Shown piece after piece: positions 1-12,244 of a stretch of 64,000 nucleotides of DNA. The stretch is from Leishmania infantum JPCM5 (Eukaryota; Euglenozoa; Kinetoplastea; Trypanosomatida; Trypanosomatidae). How positions within the stretch are numbered: position 1 is the first letter of the stretch; every line of letters starts with the position of its first letter. Both the position numbers and the translations under genes were made by a program. The DNA is taken from assembly GCF_000002875.2 (NCBI RefSeq), contig NC_009407.2, forward strand, positions 354,001 through 418,000. The letters are read 5' to 3'. The notes under the pieces are model-generated. The model worked only from the letters and a program-made list of their open reading frames with translations, made no database searches and was not told the origin of the DNA.

Positions 1-3000
1 AGAAAAAAAAGCACCGGCTAGCCAGAGAGATACGCAGGCGCACTCTCCAATCCCAATAGATGAGAGGAAAAGATCCGACCAAGTACACGCGTGTCACTGA
101 TACGACTGTGCAGGTGTTGCTCACCGTGCGCAGTGGCGTGCATAAAACGCTGTACTAGACGAAGCTTACTTTGTAGATATGCACCCAGCCAGTTCCTCGG
201 CGGGCACATCCTCTCGTCCACATCTCCGTCACGCACGCTTTTCTGTGTCGCTGAGTTTCGTTTCAACCTTTCTGTCATCTTTTTCGCCAAACCCCAACCC
301 CCCCCCCCCACGTGGTGCATTCATTTTGCTATTCTGGTGTATGTTGCGTCTTCTTCCCTCTTTGAGGAATGACAGGGGCGGGGGCGGGAACGGAGACGGC
401 GACGGAGGGGAGTGGGATCAACGCCTGAGCGCGAAAAAAAAAGAGCCACGGCGCGCGGACGCTCCGCTGCTGCTGCTGGAGGAGGAGGAGCTGCTCACAT
501 TTGCGCGCAAGTGCCTCCCCGTTTACATGCACGCACACTTATTCATCCAAAGAAAGGAAAACACACACTCGCACACGCGTGGAGGCCTCTATGACCGGAA
601 TTGAAGAAAAAAGCGCACGAAAAAAAAAGACAACAAAAAGGGGAAAAGGCGCACGATGGAGAACACACTACGGCAGTACGGGGAGGTTTGGGAAAAAGGG
701 CAACTCTCACCGCTTCTCCTCGGCCCCCTCCCCCAAGCTCTCATTCTGTCCAACGCAAGAGGCAGTGGCAGCGACAGGGGGCTACACCACAGCAAGATGC
801 CGCGGCGACAGACTCGCAGAGCGAGAGAAGGAGGAAAAGAATGGTATCAAAGACTGAAGCCGGGGAGGAGGAACATATATAGTGTGTTTTCTTGAAAGAA
901 AAACGTGATCATACCTCACCACGTGCACACACAAAAAAAAAACCCTACACGAAGACAGTGAAGTCGCAAGAGTGGCACGAAGAACGAGGGAAACAGTAAC
1001 GCGAGCTTGGACAGCGGTACGACAAGAACAACATGATAGAACAGGTAAACATTTTCAAACAACAGAAAGGGAAGGGGTGATGAAAATATAACAAGCGAAA
1101 AAAGAGAGTCGAGAGAGAAAGAGGCAAGGCAAGAAACATCCTGCTCCTCAGAATGGAAATAAAAGACGACGGCAGCCCTCCCACAACGAGCATGATGGGG
1201 GAGGGGAGGAAGGGGGAAGAAAAAATGGGGAAAGCGTAAACACAGAAATAAACAAATAGCACGTCCGACAACAGGCAACACGGAAAAAGAAAAACACACA
1301 CAAAAAGAGACCAAAGAAGATCAAGGTGAAGAAGGGAGCGTACTGAGCGCCACTTTCTAGAGATACTTCAGCGCGCGCGAGAGAGGGGGGGGGGGCAAGC
1401 GATCTTTTGCCCCTCCCCTCGTAGGCAGGAGAACAGTGAACCGACAGACAGAGAGTCGAATTTAAGAGGCTGGAAAAAAAAAATACACGGAAAAAAGAAC
1501 CTAGGTACACTGCGCGCATATGTGCGTGTGCGATCACGTCCGTGATGGTTAAAAGCACAAGTCAACCGGGGCTCCGCAAATCAAGGCAATGAAAAAAAAA
1601 GGTGCAGAGTAGACGAAGAGCCAAAGCAAAAAAGGGGGAAAGGTTTGGCGAGGAAGAGGGAAGACGGCCATCCATGACAGCACCACGAACGCGTGCAAGG
1701 GGGGAGGGAGGAAGACACCAACCAGCACACACACGCGCGACAAGGGTAAGCGCAACAAAATGAATATAAAAGGAAACAGAAAGCCTGGAGGTGTGCAACA
1801 CGCTGAGGACAAAGGAAGAGGAAAGCAGAGGGCATCTAGCCAGCCGATGCCGCTAACGGCAAGACGAAATCAAAGAAAACACGAAAAACAGGAGGGAGCA
1901 CAGAGAGACAGGGAGATGGGCGGCGATATAAAAGAAGAGTTTAAGGAAAACAAGAAAAACGAGTCGGAGGAGTGGTACAAGCTTCAGTGCCCAAAGGAGG
2001 GGGTGTGGGGTGAGCAGACGTGGTGGACGAAGGAGATAAAGGAGAAGGATGAGAGGAGGGTTACACTACAGGTGTGTTTGTGTATCGGGGTTCCTGCAGG
2101 AGTCCGTCAAACACACACACGCGCGCGCACCCCACCCACCCACTGAATACCCTTACAACTCCCCTATGAGCCGAACATTTCGACTGGAAAAACTCAGCCA
2201 ATGCCCTCCATCGGAACGGCCGCTGTTCCCCTGTGCTGTTCATTTTTGTTTTCCAGTTTGCCAAGCACGGTGAGCGACGCTGGAGAGAGAAAGAGGGAGG
2301 GAGTTGAAGGAAACAGCGCACCAGGCAACACCCGGCATGAAAACCAAAAGAGGCGGAGAACGGAGTGGCGGTTATACGGCATTCTCCTCGTGCCAAAAGA
2401 AACGAAAGAAAGAGTGTGCCCGTGTCGCACCAACCCACACGCACGTACCTATGAAAAGGGGAGCAAAAAAAATAATAATAATAGAAATAAAAAAATAATA
2501 ATAGAGAGAGAACAGCACGTGGAGAGCCAAACGAGATCGAAGACGAACGTCGACGAAAAGAGGGACGCCACCAGAGCACAGCCGTGCGCGAGCGCACGCA
2601 CAAAAAATGAAGCGAAGCGTGCGGGAAAAAAAAAGGAAGAGGACGGGGTGAAAGCGAAAACACACACTCAGACACACAGCAGCGGCAACAGGAGACGTCC
2701 CAACACAAGCACAAGGAGAAGGAAAACGGGGGGAGGGGGTAAAAAAGAGGGCTAAAAACACTTGGGCGGAACGACGCATGAAAAAGTGCGAGCAACAACA
2801 GCGGAGACGGGCACAAAAAAAAAAACTTAAAACGAAGATGGAAACGGCCTGCCATGGAGGAGGAGCGAAGACAAAAAGAAAAAAAGCATCAGCGCTCCAA
2901 GCACTGAACAGCAGTGCAACGAGCAGCGCCGCTATCAAGAGAGAGGAGAGGAGAAGGTCCTATTAATTTTTTTCTTTTTCAGGTTGCTGTTTTTGATGTC

Positions 3001-4808
3001 CTTCAAGTCGGAAGGAGAGACAAGATAGTGGAAGAAGAGGGGGAAGGGGGAAGAAGAAGAGCGAAACTGAACTAAGAAAAAAAAGGAAGAGAAGTTCGGA
3101 AAGATAAAGCGATGGACGCAAGACAAGAACGAGAGAAATGGAGGAAGCTGAAGTGAAAAAAAAAGGGAGGAAGGAGGGAAAGACGGTTAATGCGCACTCA
3201 AGAAAACACAAACATAGCACCAGTAAAAAAAAAGAAAAACGTCTCGTGTTGAACACGAGCGCACAGAAACGCACGGACACCCGCACCCACGGCAAGACCA
3301 TCGGCACTCAGAGCCGCCACAGACGCACAGAGACAGAAACGGCCTGAGAGGGAATGGAAAAAACGACAATAAACTGGTGCGGAGGGAAGGGAATCAACGC
3401 GAGAAAAATGCGAAAAAAAAAGGAGTCGAGAACCCTTGGGTCTGGAAAGGGGAGTGCTGGGTGCAGGTATGATGAAGGTAAGCCACAGAAAGAACTGAGA
3501 CAATCAAGTGCGTCTCTTCAAATTTTTCGGTCCCTTTCCTCACTTTCCTCGTTGCGCGGTTGCGTGTGCATGTGTGTTGGTGTATGTGTGGAGAAGTGGC
3601 CGCTTATCTGAGCAACAGGAGCGGAGAAGATAGAGAGGGAGAGGCTCAGCTCTTGATCCTGGCCCACATGGACAGTGGCCATACATACGTGCGCTACATG
3701 AGCGCCACACACGCCTGTGAATGTTTTTTTGGGGTGGGAGAAGCACAAAATACAAACAACAAGTAATACTTGGACAAAAAGCACACACCAAAAAAAAGGT
3801 AGGGCAAAAGAAATACGTAGAGATACACCGTCTGTGTGTGTGCGTGCGTAACAGAAAACAGAGAAGCGGAGGCCTTTGATATAATGGCAGATGGGCGGCG
3901 TGGTGGGAAGGTGGGAGTAGAAAGAAGCCTTGAGGTGGGTATAGTCCAAAGGGGTGGATGGAGGGCCCCCCTCTTCTGAAGCACCCGCCAGCCAACACCC
4001 GTTCCTTGCCTACTCAGTTTCCTGTCTGCTTGTTCGCTTCCTACGCGCCGCCGTCTTCTCTACGCCCCCTTCCCCCCCCCTCCCCCACTCGTCCTTTTTT
4101 TTTTCGCTACCGCAATGCTACGAGAATGAAATCAAGAATAACCAGGGAGAGAAAGAGAAACAGCACACATAGGACGTCATAAGAAGAAACGACGACAACG
4201 ACACAAAAAGAAGAGGGGGTGTACATCAGGGGGGGAGGGGTTACATGAGTGATCGTGCACCCGGTAGAAGGAAGCACGCAAGCACACACACCAAGGGCAG
4301 TAAAGCGCTCAAGGCAGGGCGCGAGTGGGAAAGCACACAGAGACAGAAAGATACCAAAACCAGAACGGAAAGGTGAAAAAAAAACGCAAACGAGAAGAAA
4401 AAGGAGGGCAGCGGCGTCAGAACGAGACAACGAAAACGTAAACGTAAAGAAAAGGATGATGAGGCCTCCCCCTCCCCGCATTGCCTCATCACCCGTCTCG
4501 CCTGCAGAAAAACGAGCAGCGTTGGACGTGATAAAACGAAAACTGAAAACCAAGCAACAGTGTGGAAAAGGGGAGAAAAAAACGTCGAACCTCCTTCACA
4601 CATGTCCCCGCGTGGCCCTGTGCGGCCAGGGAGAAAGGAAAGGGTGGGAGGTGTTTCTCTATTTTCATGATGGTGCGCGGGCAAGCACATCCATCACAGA
4701 TAGTGCCGTTCTTTGGACAGCTACCAAATTAGCACGTCTCCTCTTCCCTCTGCGCTTGACGTCTCTCACCGCCCACTCCCCGTGCGTACGCCAACAGTGT
4801 GACCTGCT

Positions 4809-4826
4809 GTGTGTGTGTGTGTGTGT
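4809..4826. repeat. (GT)9 microsatellite
   Basis: Perfect GT run on + (CA in the transcript sense), in the non-coding interval downstream of the RRM gene. Confidence 0.9.
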
Positions 4827-5178
4827 TTTGTATGTTGCCTTCGTTGTATGTGCCAGAGTGCGATTTTAGCTTTCTTTCTGTATGGTGGTAGTTGTGGTGG
4901 TGATGGTTGGTTGCTTTTCATGTACATGGGAATAGCAGCAGTGGCAGCAGCGTGAGAAAGCAGAATAAAACGAAGGAGCCAACACGTTGTATATAGGCGC
5001 GTGCAGTGAGCAGGGGAGAGCGTGGAGGGCGCGTCGAAAAAGAAGAGGGCGCAAGAGAAGAAGGACGAGAGAAGAGAGAGCGAGAGAGTCAGGAAGGCGC
5101 CGGCACAAACTCGCAGACGCACACAAGAAAAAAGGAGAAAAGGGGGCGCACGTGTGAATGTACCGTCTTGTTTATTTC

Positions 5179-5203
<25 letters not shown>
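5179..5203. repeat. (TG)12 microsatellite
   Basis: Perfect TG run on +, about 1 kb downstream of the RRM gene stop codon, probably in its 3' UTR. Confidence 0.9.
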
Positions 5204-5209
<6 letters not shown>

Positions 5210-6224
5210 CTCTTCTTACTTTGGCGGGCGCACCATCATCTCTTTCTATGCATGTATACAGCTTGCTGAGTAGTGATGGCACGCCTGCGGTGTATTCCAC
5301 GAGTGCATCGCAATGGAAAATAATAAAAAACGAATAAAAGAGAAAACGAATCCAGTGGATGCACAGGACGCCAAAGTAGGGCAACGTGGGAGTCCGAAAG
5401 ATACCAGAGTGAAGCAAACAGTGATACCAATAAAACGTTCTTGTGCGCGAGGGATAAGAGAGAGAGATGGGGGTGGGGGCGGGGGGCACAGCAATGGTGG
5501 CGCAAGAACGGCACATCTCCAGATGAACAGCAGATGGCACCCACCCACATGCACACACGCACCGATATGCACAAAAGCACATAGGCGCACATACGGGGGA
5601 AAAAACACACGCCTAAACGTGAGCGCAGGAGTCCAGTGTGTGCCTGCACAAAACAGCGAGGCGCCGGTGAGGGATCGAAGAAGAAGCAGGGAACCATCAG
5701 AGAATACATCGAGTAATGCGACACATGCACAGGGACAGACACACAGACACATACGCATATATGCGCGCAGCAGAAGAGAACAGAAGAGAAAGAGGAAGTA
5801 CGGGCAGCTCGATCGGGCTGCTGGGTTTGAGTGGGAGGAGGGGGGAGAAGGTAGCACTGGAGACGCAAGGCAGTGTGGCCCCTCTTATTAGTGTCGCAAC
5901 GTGCATTAAATAACACAAATAAGCAAGCAAGAGGTCGACATAGACAAGGAGGTGAAGCTCTATGCCGCGTACCCAGGAAAACTCGGAGACAAGCGACTTC
6001 GAAATCGTTCCCAGAGAGAGAAAGGGACGGAAAAAAAAGGCGAACAAGAAAAAGAGCAGCACACGCACATACAGGCACGATGCTGCAGACCATAGCAGCT
6101 CTGTGTAGCGAGTGCTGCATCCGTGCAGCCGCTCACTTTTTTCCTTGTCCACGTGATCGCCACCTTGAACGATTTTCGATGTTTGTGTCTTTATTTTGTT
6201 TTCATCTTTGCTTCCTTTTTGTCT

Positions 6225-8024
6225 TCAGCGCAGCATCTGTAGCTGCAAGCCCATCCCATTGTCCATCATGACGACGCTCGGCGGCAGTCCGCTAACGCCC
6301 TCTGCGCCGCCGTTGCTGGCGTTGACGGGGGCTGACGGCAAGTAGGGCGGAAGCGCCGGCATCCCCGTCGCAGTGCTGTTCATGGGCACCGCACCCATTG
6401 GAAAGTATGTGAACGGGACTGTCCCATTAGCCACGGGGTTCGCAGTGGCTGTCGCTGCCGGCGGACCGGACGGTGACGGCGATCCAGGGTACGCGCTGAC
6501 ACCATTCGCAGTCGCGGCGGTAGTTGGAAAGGCACCGTACCCGCCAGTGGGCAAAGGATAGTACACGAAGGCGGCTGTTGCCGCCGGCGGCGCCGCCCAC
6601 TCCGTCGAGGTCGCGCCGTTCGCGCCGTTCACTGCTGCCGTCGCGACCATCATCTGCGCAGACCCCGCCGGCATCATGGGTGCCATGTTCGGGAAGGGGA
6701 AGTTGAAGGGGGAAACGACAGCTTGAGAATTAGCGTTGTTGCCCATCGCATCGCCGGGGCCGCCGTTGGCGTTCCCCCTCGTCGCCGCTGTCGCCGACCC
6801 CAGAGAGGAGCAGCTGTCGGATGAGTGAAGGGAGTCCAGCGGGGGACTGAGAGCCATGGATGCCGGGGACAGAGCCGACATGGCCGTGGGCGCGCCTCCG
6901 CGTTGAGCGCCATTGATGGCGCTACCGCCAGGGGTGAGAGAGCCGGGCAAAGGCGTGCCGGCCGCGCCAAAGCCGCAGTCCGTGCGCGGGCTGCAGCTCG
7001 CCGGGGTCACCGTGAAGAAGGTCGTCGACGGCGACGTGTTGACGGCCATGTGCCCATCCATAGCAGAGGTCGTGAGTGCGGTGGTGGCCGTCACAGCGCC
7101 GCCTGCAGGAGCCATAAAAGGGAAGTACTGCGTCATCGGCATGGGCATCGCGCCGCCGCTCGGCATAGCGCCAGCCATCCCCATCGGGTTGAATGGCATC
7201 TGAATCGGCATGCCGCTGTTGCCAACAGCTGCGCCGGGGATGGAGCTGTTGTTGACAGCACGACGACCCTGCGAGCCGCGACGAGAGCCACCACTGCGGC
7301 GGCTGCGATTATTATTGTCACGGCGGTCGCGCTGCATCGAGGGCGGCGGCAGCGTCGTGTTTATGGCGGCACCAGCATCCCCAAGCGGCTGTGGGGTGGC
7401 GTGAGAGTCAGCGAGGCGGGCCTGAACACAGCGGCCCTGCAAAAAGCTGCCATTGAGTCCGCGGATGCAGCTCGCCGCACTCTCCTCGCTGTAGTACAGC
7501 GCGAATCCGTAGGCCTTCGTCGGGGCATTGCGATTGTCAACACACAGCTTGGCTGCCTCCACCCGTCCAAACTGCTGGCACAGCTGCCGGAAATCCTCCG
7601 AGCGGTAGGTCGGCGGCACACCAGAGATGTACACATTGCGGCGGACGTTCTGATTCTTCACCTTGACTGGCTCTGCCGGCGGCGTCGGGGCCTGGTCTAT
7701 AACAGGAGAACCACCATCGGTCATCGATGCGGAACGAGCAGCACCCTTGCCGCCTTTCTTGGACGGCGCCTGCGGCGTCGCCTTCATCGCGGCCGCGGCG
7801 GTGAGAACGGCATCTGGAGGCTGAGACTTGTGGTCCGCCATCACGCCGGTGGCTGGCAGCACGTCGAACGACAGAATCGACGACGTCGCAAAGTTGTGTG
7901 TACCGTCCAGCCGCTGCGAGATGCCCGACTCGCTCTGTGACCCGCTGGCGTGAGATCCAAACGAAAGCGAGAACTCCTTGGTCGAGTTGTTGTGGAACGT
8001 GTCGGGCACGGGCGAGGCGCTCAT
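6225..8024 (-). CDS. Single-RRM RNA-binding protein with low-complexity C-terminus
   Basis: The protein has 599 residues. One RNA recognition motif spans about residues 129-206. Its RNP2 reads VYISGVP (131-137) and its RNP1 reads KAYGFALYY (170-178), with the two aromatic positions kept. A basic Arg/Gly/Ser/Asn patch (about 232-257) follows. A long Ala/Met/Pro/Gly/Ser-rich tail fills the rest, typical of trypanosomatid mRNA-regulating RRM proteins that control stability or translation in the cytoplasm. The start at 8024 is the first ATG after a good trans-splice acceptor at 8140-8141; the upstream open frame is pyrimidine-derived and was excluded. A second in-frame ATG is Met62. The RRM assignment is secure. 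The RNA target and the family member name are not known from sequence. Confidence 0.93.
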   Translation of the reverse strand: MSASPVPDTFHNNSTKEFSLSFGSHASGSQSESGISQRLDGTHNFATSSILSFDVLPATGVMADHKSQPPDAVLTAAAAMKATPQAPSKKGGKGAARSASMTDGGSPVIDQAPTPPAEPVKVKNQNVRRNVYISGVPPTYRSEDFRQLCQQFGRVEAAKLCVDNRNAPTKAYGFALYYSEESAASCIRGLNGSFLQGRCVQARLADSHATPQPLGDAGAAINTTLPPPSMQRDRRDNNNRSRRSGGSRRGSQGRRAVNNSSIPGAAVGNSGMPIQMPFNPMGMAGAMPSGGAMPMPMTQYFPFMAPAGGAVTATTALTTSAMDGHMAVNTSPSTTFFTVTPASCSPRTDCGFGAAGTPLPGSLTPGGSAINGAQRGGAPTAMSALSPASMALSPPLDSLHSSDSCSSLGSATAATRGNANGGPGDAMGNNANSQAVVSPFNFPFPNMAPMMPAGSAQMMVATAAVNGANGATSTEWAAPPAATAAFVYYPLPTGGYGAFPTTAATANGVSAYPGSPSPSGPPAATATANPVANGTVPFTYFPMGAVPMNSTATGMPALPPYLPSAPVNASNGGAEGVSGLPPSVVMMDNGMGLQLQMLR

Positions 8025-8139
8025 GATGAAGCACGGAGAGGGGTGGTGGGGCGAAATAAAACAAAAAAAAAGGTGCACAAATCGACACAAGACACTTATA
8101 AAAAGTGGTTGAAGGAGTGAAAGAAGATGCACGCACACG

Positions 8140-8158
8140 CTAAGAGAGAAAGAGAGGT
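8140..8158 (-). promoter_or_regulatory. Candidate trans-splice acceptor of the RRM gene
   Basis: In transcript sense a CCTCTCTTTCTCTCTT tract is followed directly by AG (plus positions 8140-8141). It gives a 5' UTR of about 115 nt with no upstream ATG. This is inferred from the usual polypyrimidine-AG rule. Confidence 0.5.
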
Positions 8159-8543
8159 CGAACGCAGAGTTGTGGGCGTGAAAGGGATCAGAGCAGAATA
8201 AAAGGAGAACAGACACCAACTACAACTTCCGTCAGGACAAGAAAAAAAAACGGCAAGGCAAGCAGTAACTGATACACCTCCTCTGTGCACACTTATGTGG
8301 TTGCCCCAGCGGCTGGAGGAGGAGGAGGTGAGGCGAATGATGAAGAGTCCTTCCCTTGGTATATTCCAGCAAGAACAACAACGACGCCAACACAGAGAAA
8401 GACTAAAGAAGAGAGAGAGACAGAGAAGGTCACGAAGGCGTAAAGAAACTTCGGTGTGGAGCTGCGTTGGAGAGGTGGTGACGGGGTGAACTCGAGATAT
8501 ACTTCCCTTTTTTTCCTACTTTACGTGCGTGTGTGCGTGAAAG

Positions 8544-8576
8544 ATATATATATATATATAGTGTGTGTGTGTGTGT
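8544..8576. repeat. (AT)n then (GT)8 microsatellite
   Basis: A perfect AT run (8544-8560) abuts a GT run (8561-8576), about 520 nt upstream of the RRM start codon. Confidence 0.9.
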
Positions 8577-11500
8577 TTCTTTCTTTCCGTGCGTCAGATC
8601 GATGGGACGAGCGGCAGCCGGAGTACTCGTAGAGACGGCGGGGGAGGCGTGAGCGGGGGGGGGGGGCGTGGGGAAAAACAAAACAAAAAAGAAAGAAGGA
8701 AAAGGAGGAGGACGACGACGACAAGGAGGAGAGAGAGAATAGAAAGAGAGATGAAAGACTGCCAAGGTCAGTGACACTTCGAGTAGCAAAACGAGATCGC
8801 GTACAGCCAGACTCGCAAAGACGCCAGAGAATAGGATAATGGCAAAGGCGGAAACAAGCGTGCACACGCACACACAAAAAAAAAGGGGGACAGAGAGAAA
8901 ACAGATTGGCGTGTCGCTGGAGTGAGGGAACAGTTAAAAATGCAGATACCACTAGTGCACAGAACAGTGATACAGACTCAGCCACACACAAACACAGAGA
9001 GAGGGAGGAGGCAAGACACGAGGAAATAGGGAAAGAGAGGAATAGGCTCAAAAAACAAGAAGGGGGAGAGGGAGGGGGCGAGAGGGAAAGAAGGACACAA
9101 CACGCGAAAAGGACAAAAATAGACAACAACAATAAAAGATGAGGGGAGGCACTACGAGAAGAACAGGAAGGGAGCAGCTCACCGTGAACCACCACAGCCA
9201 CCACAACAACCACAACGACAACGGCAAACACAGAAGAACGAGGGAAAGGCTCCGAGGAAGAGTCAGAGAAAAGAACCGAGAGAGCGCGCGCGAATATGTA
9301 CAACGACAACTCTCCTAAACGAGAACGCAAACAAGCAAAGAAAAAAAAAGTGAGGGAGAGAGAGGCGTAAGCGTGAAAGCGTGAGCGACAAGCAAACAGC
9401 TGTGTATGTACGCGTGAGCCCTGTACAGCTCTCTTTCTTTCCCTTTTTTCCCACTTGTTCTCTTGTTCGGTCCGCCTTCCTTCTTTTCTTTGTATATACT
9501 CGTTTTTGTGTTGTGTATGTATGTGTGTGTGTGTGTTTTAGTTTTTTGTTGTTGAGGGGGAGGGAGGTAAGGTCGGAAGAGAGAACGAAAAAAAAAGGAG
9601 TTATCTTGTGTGTGAGGGGTGGGGGAGTGTTGTTGGTTGGGAAAGGGGGGTTCGTCTGTCTGTCTGCGGCTGTGTTTCTTTCTTACAAAACACCGAAAAA
9701 ATGTAAAGAGGAGAAGAGTAACGGCAGAAAGGGAAGCAGAAGAACAAGAAGAGGGCCACGTCTTTTGGTACGTGTATTATCCAACGTGAGGGAGGAAGCG
9801 GGGGAGGGAGAAGCGCTGCGTTCACTCGTGTCGCGGTTGCGGGAACCTCCGTGTTAGCCGAGCAGTCACCTCTTCTTCCTCCTTTTTTCTTTCCTTCTTC
9901 GTACTCCTTCGTCTTCTGTTCTCCTCTCCACGCACGCGTGCTTATCGCCGGAGCCTCGAAGGTGTGCTTGTCTGCCTGTCCTTATATTACGTGGGGACAG
10001 GTGCGCACGAGATACCGGTGAGTGCGTGAGTGTTCTCTATGTAGGGACACCACTACTAGACGCTGCCTGTGCCGGTGATGATACTGTATGGAGAGAGGCA
10101 GGTTGCGTCCTCGCGGCAACGACACAGTAAAAAGAGATAAGCAACAGGAGAGGGAGAGGCAAGGTGACGGTGGTGGTGGAAGAGTAAAGGGCACAAAACG
10201 GGCAGAGAGTTTGATAGGACCTTCCTCACACCAAGCAGAGGGAAAAAAGGAGCACGAAGACACAAAAAAAAATATAGAGAAGTTGCAACACACCCCGTAA
10301 AGAGAGCGAGAGACAGACACACGCACACGCTAGCACAAGCACAAGCACAAGAAAACAATAAGGGAAAGAAAAAAAATGATGAGATGATGGTGTGGCTGAT
10401 GCTGACAATGACGAAGGCAAGCGAAAACAAAAAGAAGAAGTGGTTGGTGGTGTTGATGTGGGTGTGGGAGGGAGTGGGGGGAGAAAAGGATGCGGACCTT
10501 TGATGAAGTTCAAACTAAAAGAAGAAAAAGACACCGCGAACACGAACAATAAAAGGAAAAATAGACGCGGTGAGAAGGGGGTGTGGGTATGGTGTACACG
10601 TAACGCAGACCAGGACGCAGAGGGACCGCACAGAGTCGCCGGCAGGGAAAGGAGAGGAGAGAAGGGGGAGGGAAATAAAAGGTCTGACGATCGGAGGAGG
10701 GTGGAGGAAGCGGCGATCTCACCTGAAAGCGTTTGTATGTAAGCGCAAGTGTATGTAAAAACGCCTCTTGTTGTCGCTGTTGTTGTTGCGGCGGCTCTTT
10801 CTTCTTTTTTCGTTTGCTTGTGGGTGTGTCTCTCGTTTTGTGCGATGGCAGGGGAGGGGGTGGCGGCCGTGGTTGTAGTCGCGATGATGGGCGAGGGCTG
10901 GCAGTGGAAGATCTGTTTATACGAACACAACCCGATGGTAGCGGAAACGAGAGAACGAGAACGGGAGAGACTGAGAAGACGAAGGGGAGAGGGGAAGGGG
11001 CAGAAAAAAATCGGAAAGGAAGAAAAAAGATTTACCTACGTATCTAAGTGCTTGTCTGTCGGTAAGCGAGGTGGTGGTGGGCACACGTGTGTGTATGCGT
11101 GTGTGCGTGCGATTGGGGATGCCGCATGTCAAGTCGCCGAGGGAAAGGGAGGACGGCGAACAAGACAACCAGGAGACACATCATGCGTGGCAGGAGGCAG
11201 GAAAAGAAGAATGGCAAAGAAGTATGGAGAACGCGGCGCGGAAAGCGGGGGAACATTGTGCGCACTCGACATCGCACACGCCCTACAAGGCCTGGAAACA
11301 GAGGCATGCAAGCATGCGCGCACAAGCATGGGTATCTCAATACGACTCCGCCTCACTTCGCAACGGCGGAGTGGGCCAGCGGAGGTGCGGGCGCAGTGAA
11401 CGCGAAGACACGGCGAAAACGGAGATGCGCGCCACGTCGATGGTAGCCATGCACACACAGAACAAATCTCTTGAGACGATTTCCCGTCACGCTTCCTGCG

Positions 11501-11653
11501 CCTCAAGTCGTGCTCGCATAGCCTCCCTGCCTCCCTTCTGTGTGTCTGTGTGTTGTTACTGCGCTTTCAGCTCATTACAGCTTTAGTGACTCTTCAAATC
11601 TGTGCGCATGTTTCTCCCTCACCGGACCGCATACCAACGCGGAAGTCGACTTC

Positions 11654-12244
11654 ACAAGGAAGACCGAGAGAGGCAGGAGTTGCTTTCTCCGGCGTCCTCA
11701 GCGCACCCACTCGCTGCCCAGACAAGCGTGCGGCCAACGCCACGCCCGAGCCGCCGCCCGCCCGCCGGCCTGCCACAGGCCCCCATCGCCTCCTGCACTG
11801 CAGCCGTAGGCGCACACGCGGTACAGCAATGCGCCGACTCAGTCCGCCCAGCGCCGCCTCTGCCTCAAACTCTACACAGCACCCGCCGCCTCGCAGGCCG
11901 CCGCGCAGCCGCTCCCATCGTGCCACCAGTCGCCACCCACGTGGTGCAGCCCGTACGCGGTGGCACGCCGGCCCCGCACCAGTGGGCAGTGCGAGGGCGG
12001 GGGGCGGGATACGCGCCAGCCACGCTGGCACGCTGCCCATCATCTGGACGGTACAGACGTGTGCGCTGGCGCAGGTCGCTCCGACGCACCGCCGTCCGGG
12101 GCTTCAAACTGTCACCACCGGAAGGTGGCTCGGCATCGGCAGGGGATAGCGAGAGGATGGGGGGCTGCATGGCTTCCCGCACACACACAGTGTGGGGCTA
12201 CCGGTCCACGCGATACCACACGCTGAGGTGTCCCCCGTGTCATG
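11654..12244 (-). mobile_element. SIDER-like short retroposon, copy 1
   Basis: This is a GC-rich block of about 590 bp, unlike the purine-skewed flanks. The part 11699-12244 matches copy 2 (44591-45145) base for base except for one 2-nt CA-repeat difference. It matches copy 3 (63476 onward) with about three substitutions. In transcript sense its 5' end contains ACCTCAGCGTGTGG, which resembles from memory the conserved 5' signature of the trypanosomatid ingi/L1Tc clade, so it is probably a SIDER (short interspersed degenerate retroposon). It lies about 1 kb downstream of the EngB-type stop codon, in sense orientation, where SIDERs are known to act in 3' UTRs on mRNA stability or translation. 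The long ORFs inside it are not genes. Confidence 0.75.

Larger units (their letters stand above)
1..6224. other. Long non-coding interval at left edge
   Basis: No protein-like ORF is supported here. The open frames translate to low-complexity Phe/Ser/Leu/Cys-rich (minus) or Lys/Arg/Glu-rich (plus) strings, as expected from purine/pyrimidine-skewed DNA. The + strand is purine-rich with many A-runs, matching minus-strand transcription. It should hold the 3' UTR of the RRM protein gene and the upstream region of a gene beyond the window. It contains GT repeats near 4809 and 5179. At over 6 kb it is long for a trypanosomatid intergenic interval. Confidence 0.55.

Noticed and set aside
2061..2855. 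264-residue minus-strand open frame
   Set aside because: Phe/Ser/Leu/Arg-rich translation of pyrimidine tracts; no motif and no sign of selection for a protein.
5236..6120. 294-residue minus-strand open frame
   Set aside because: Composition is low-complexity Cys/Ser/Leu/Phe/His from pyrimidine-rich and repeat DNA, and it overlaps a CA repeat-like region; no domain or coding-like residue balance.
6825..7940. 371-residue plus-strand open frame
   Set aside because: Antisense shadow of the RRM protein gene; Arg/Ala/His-rich due to GC-rich codons of the real gene.
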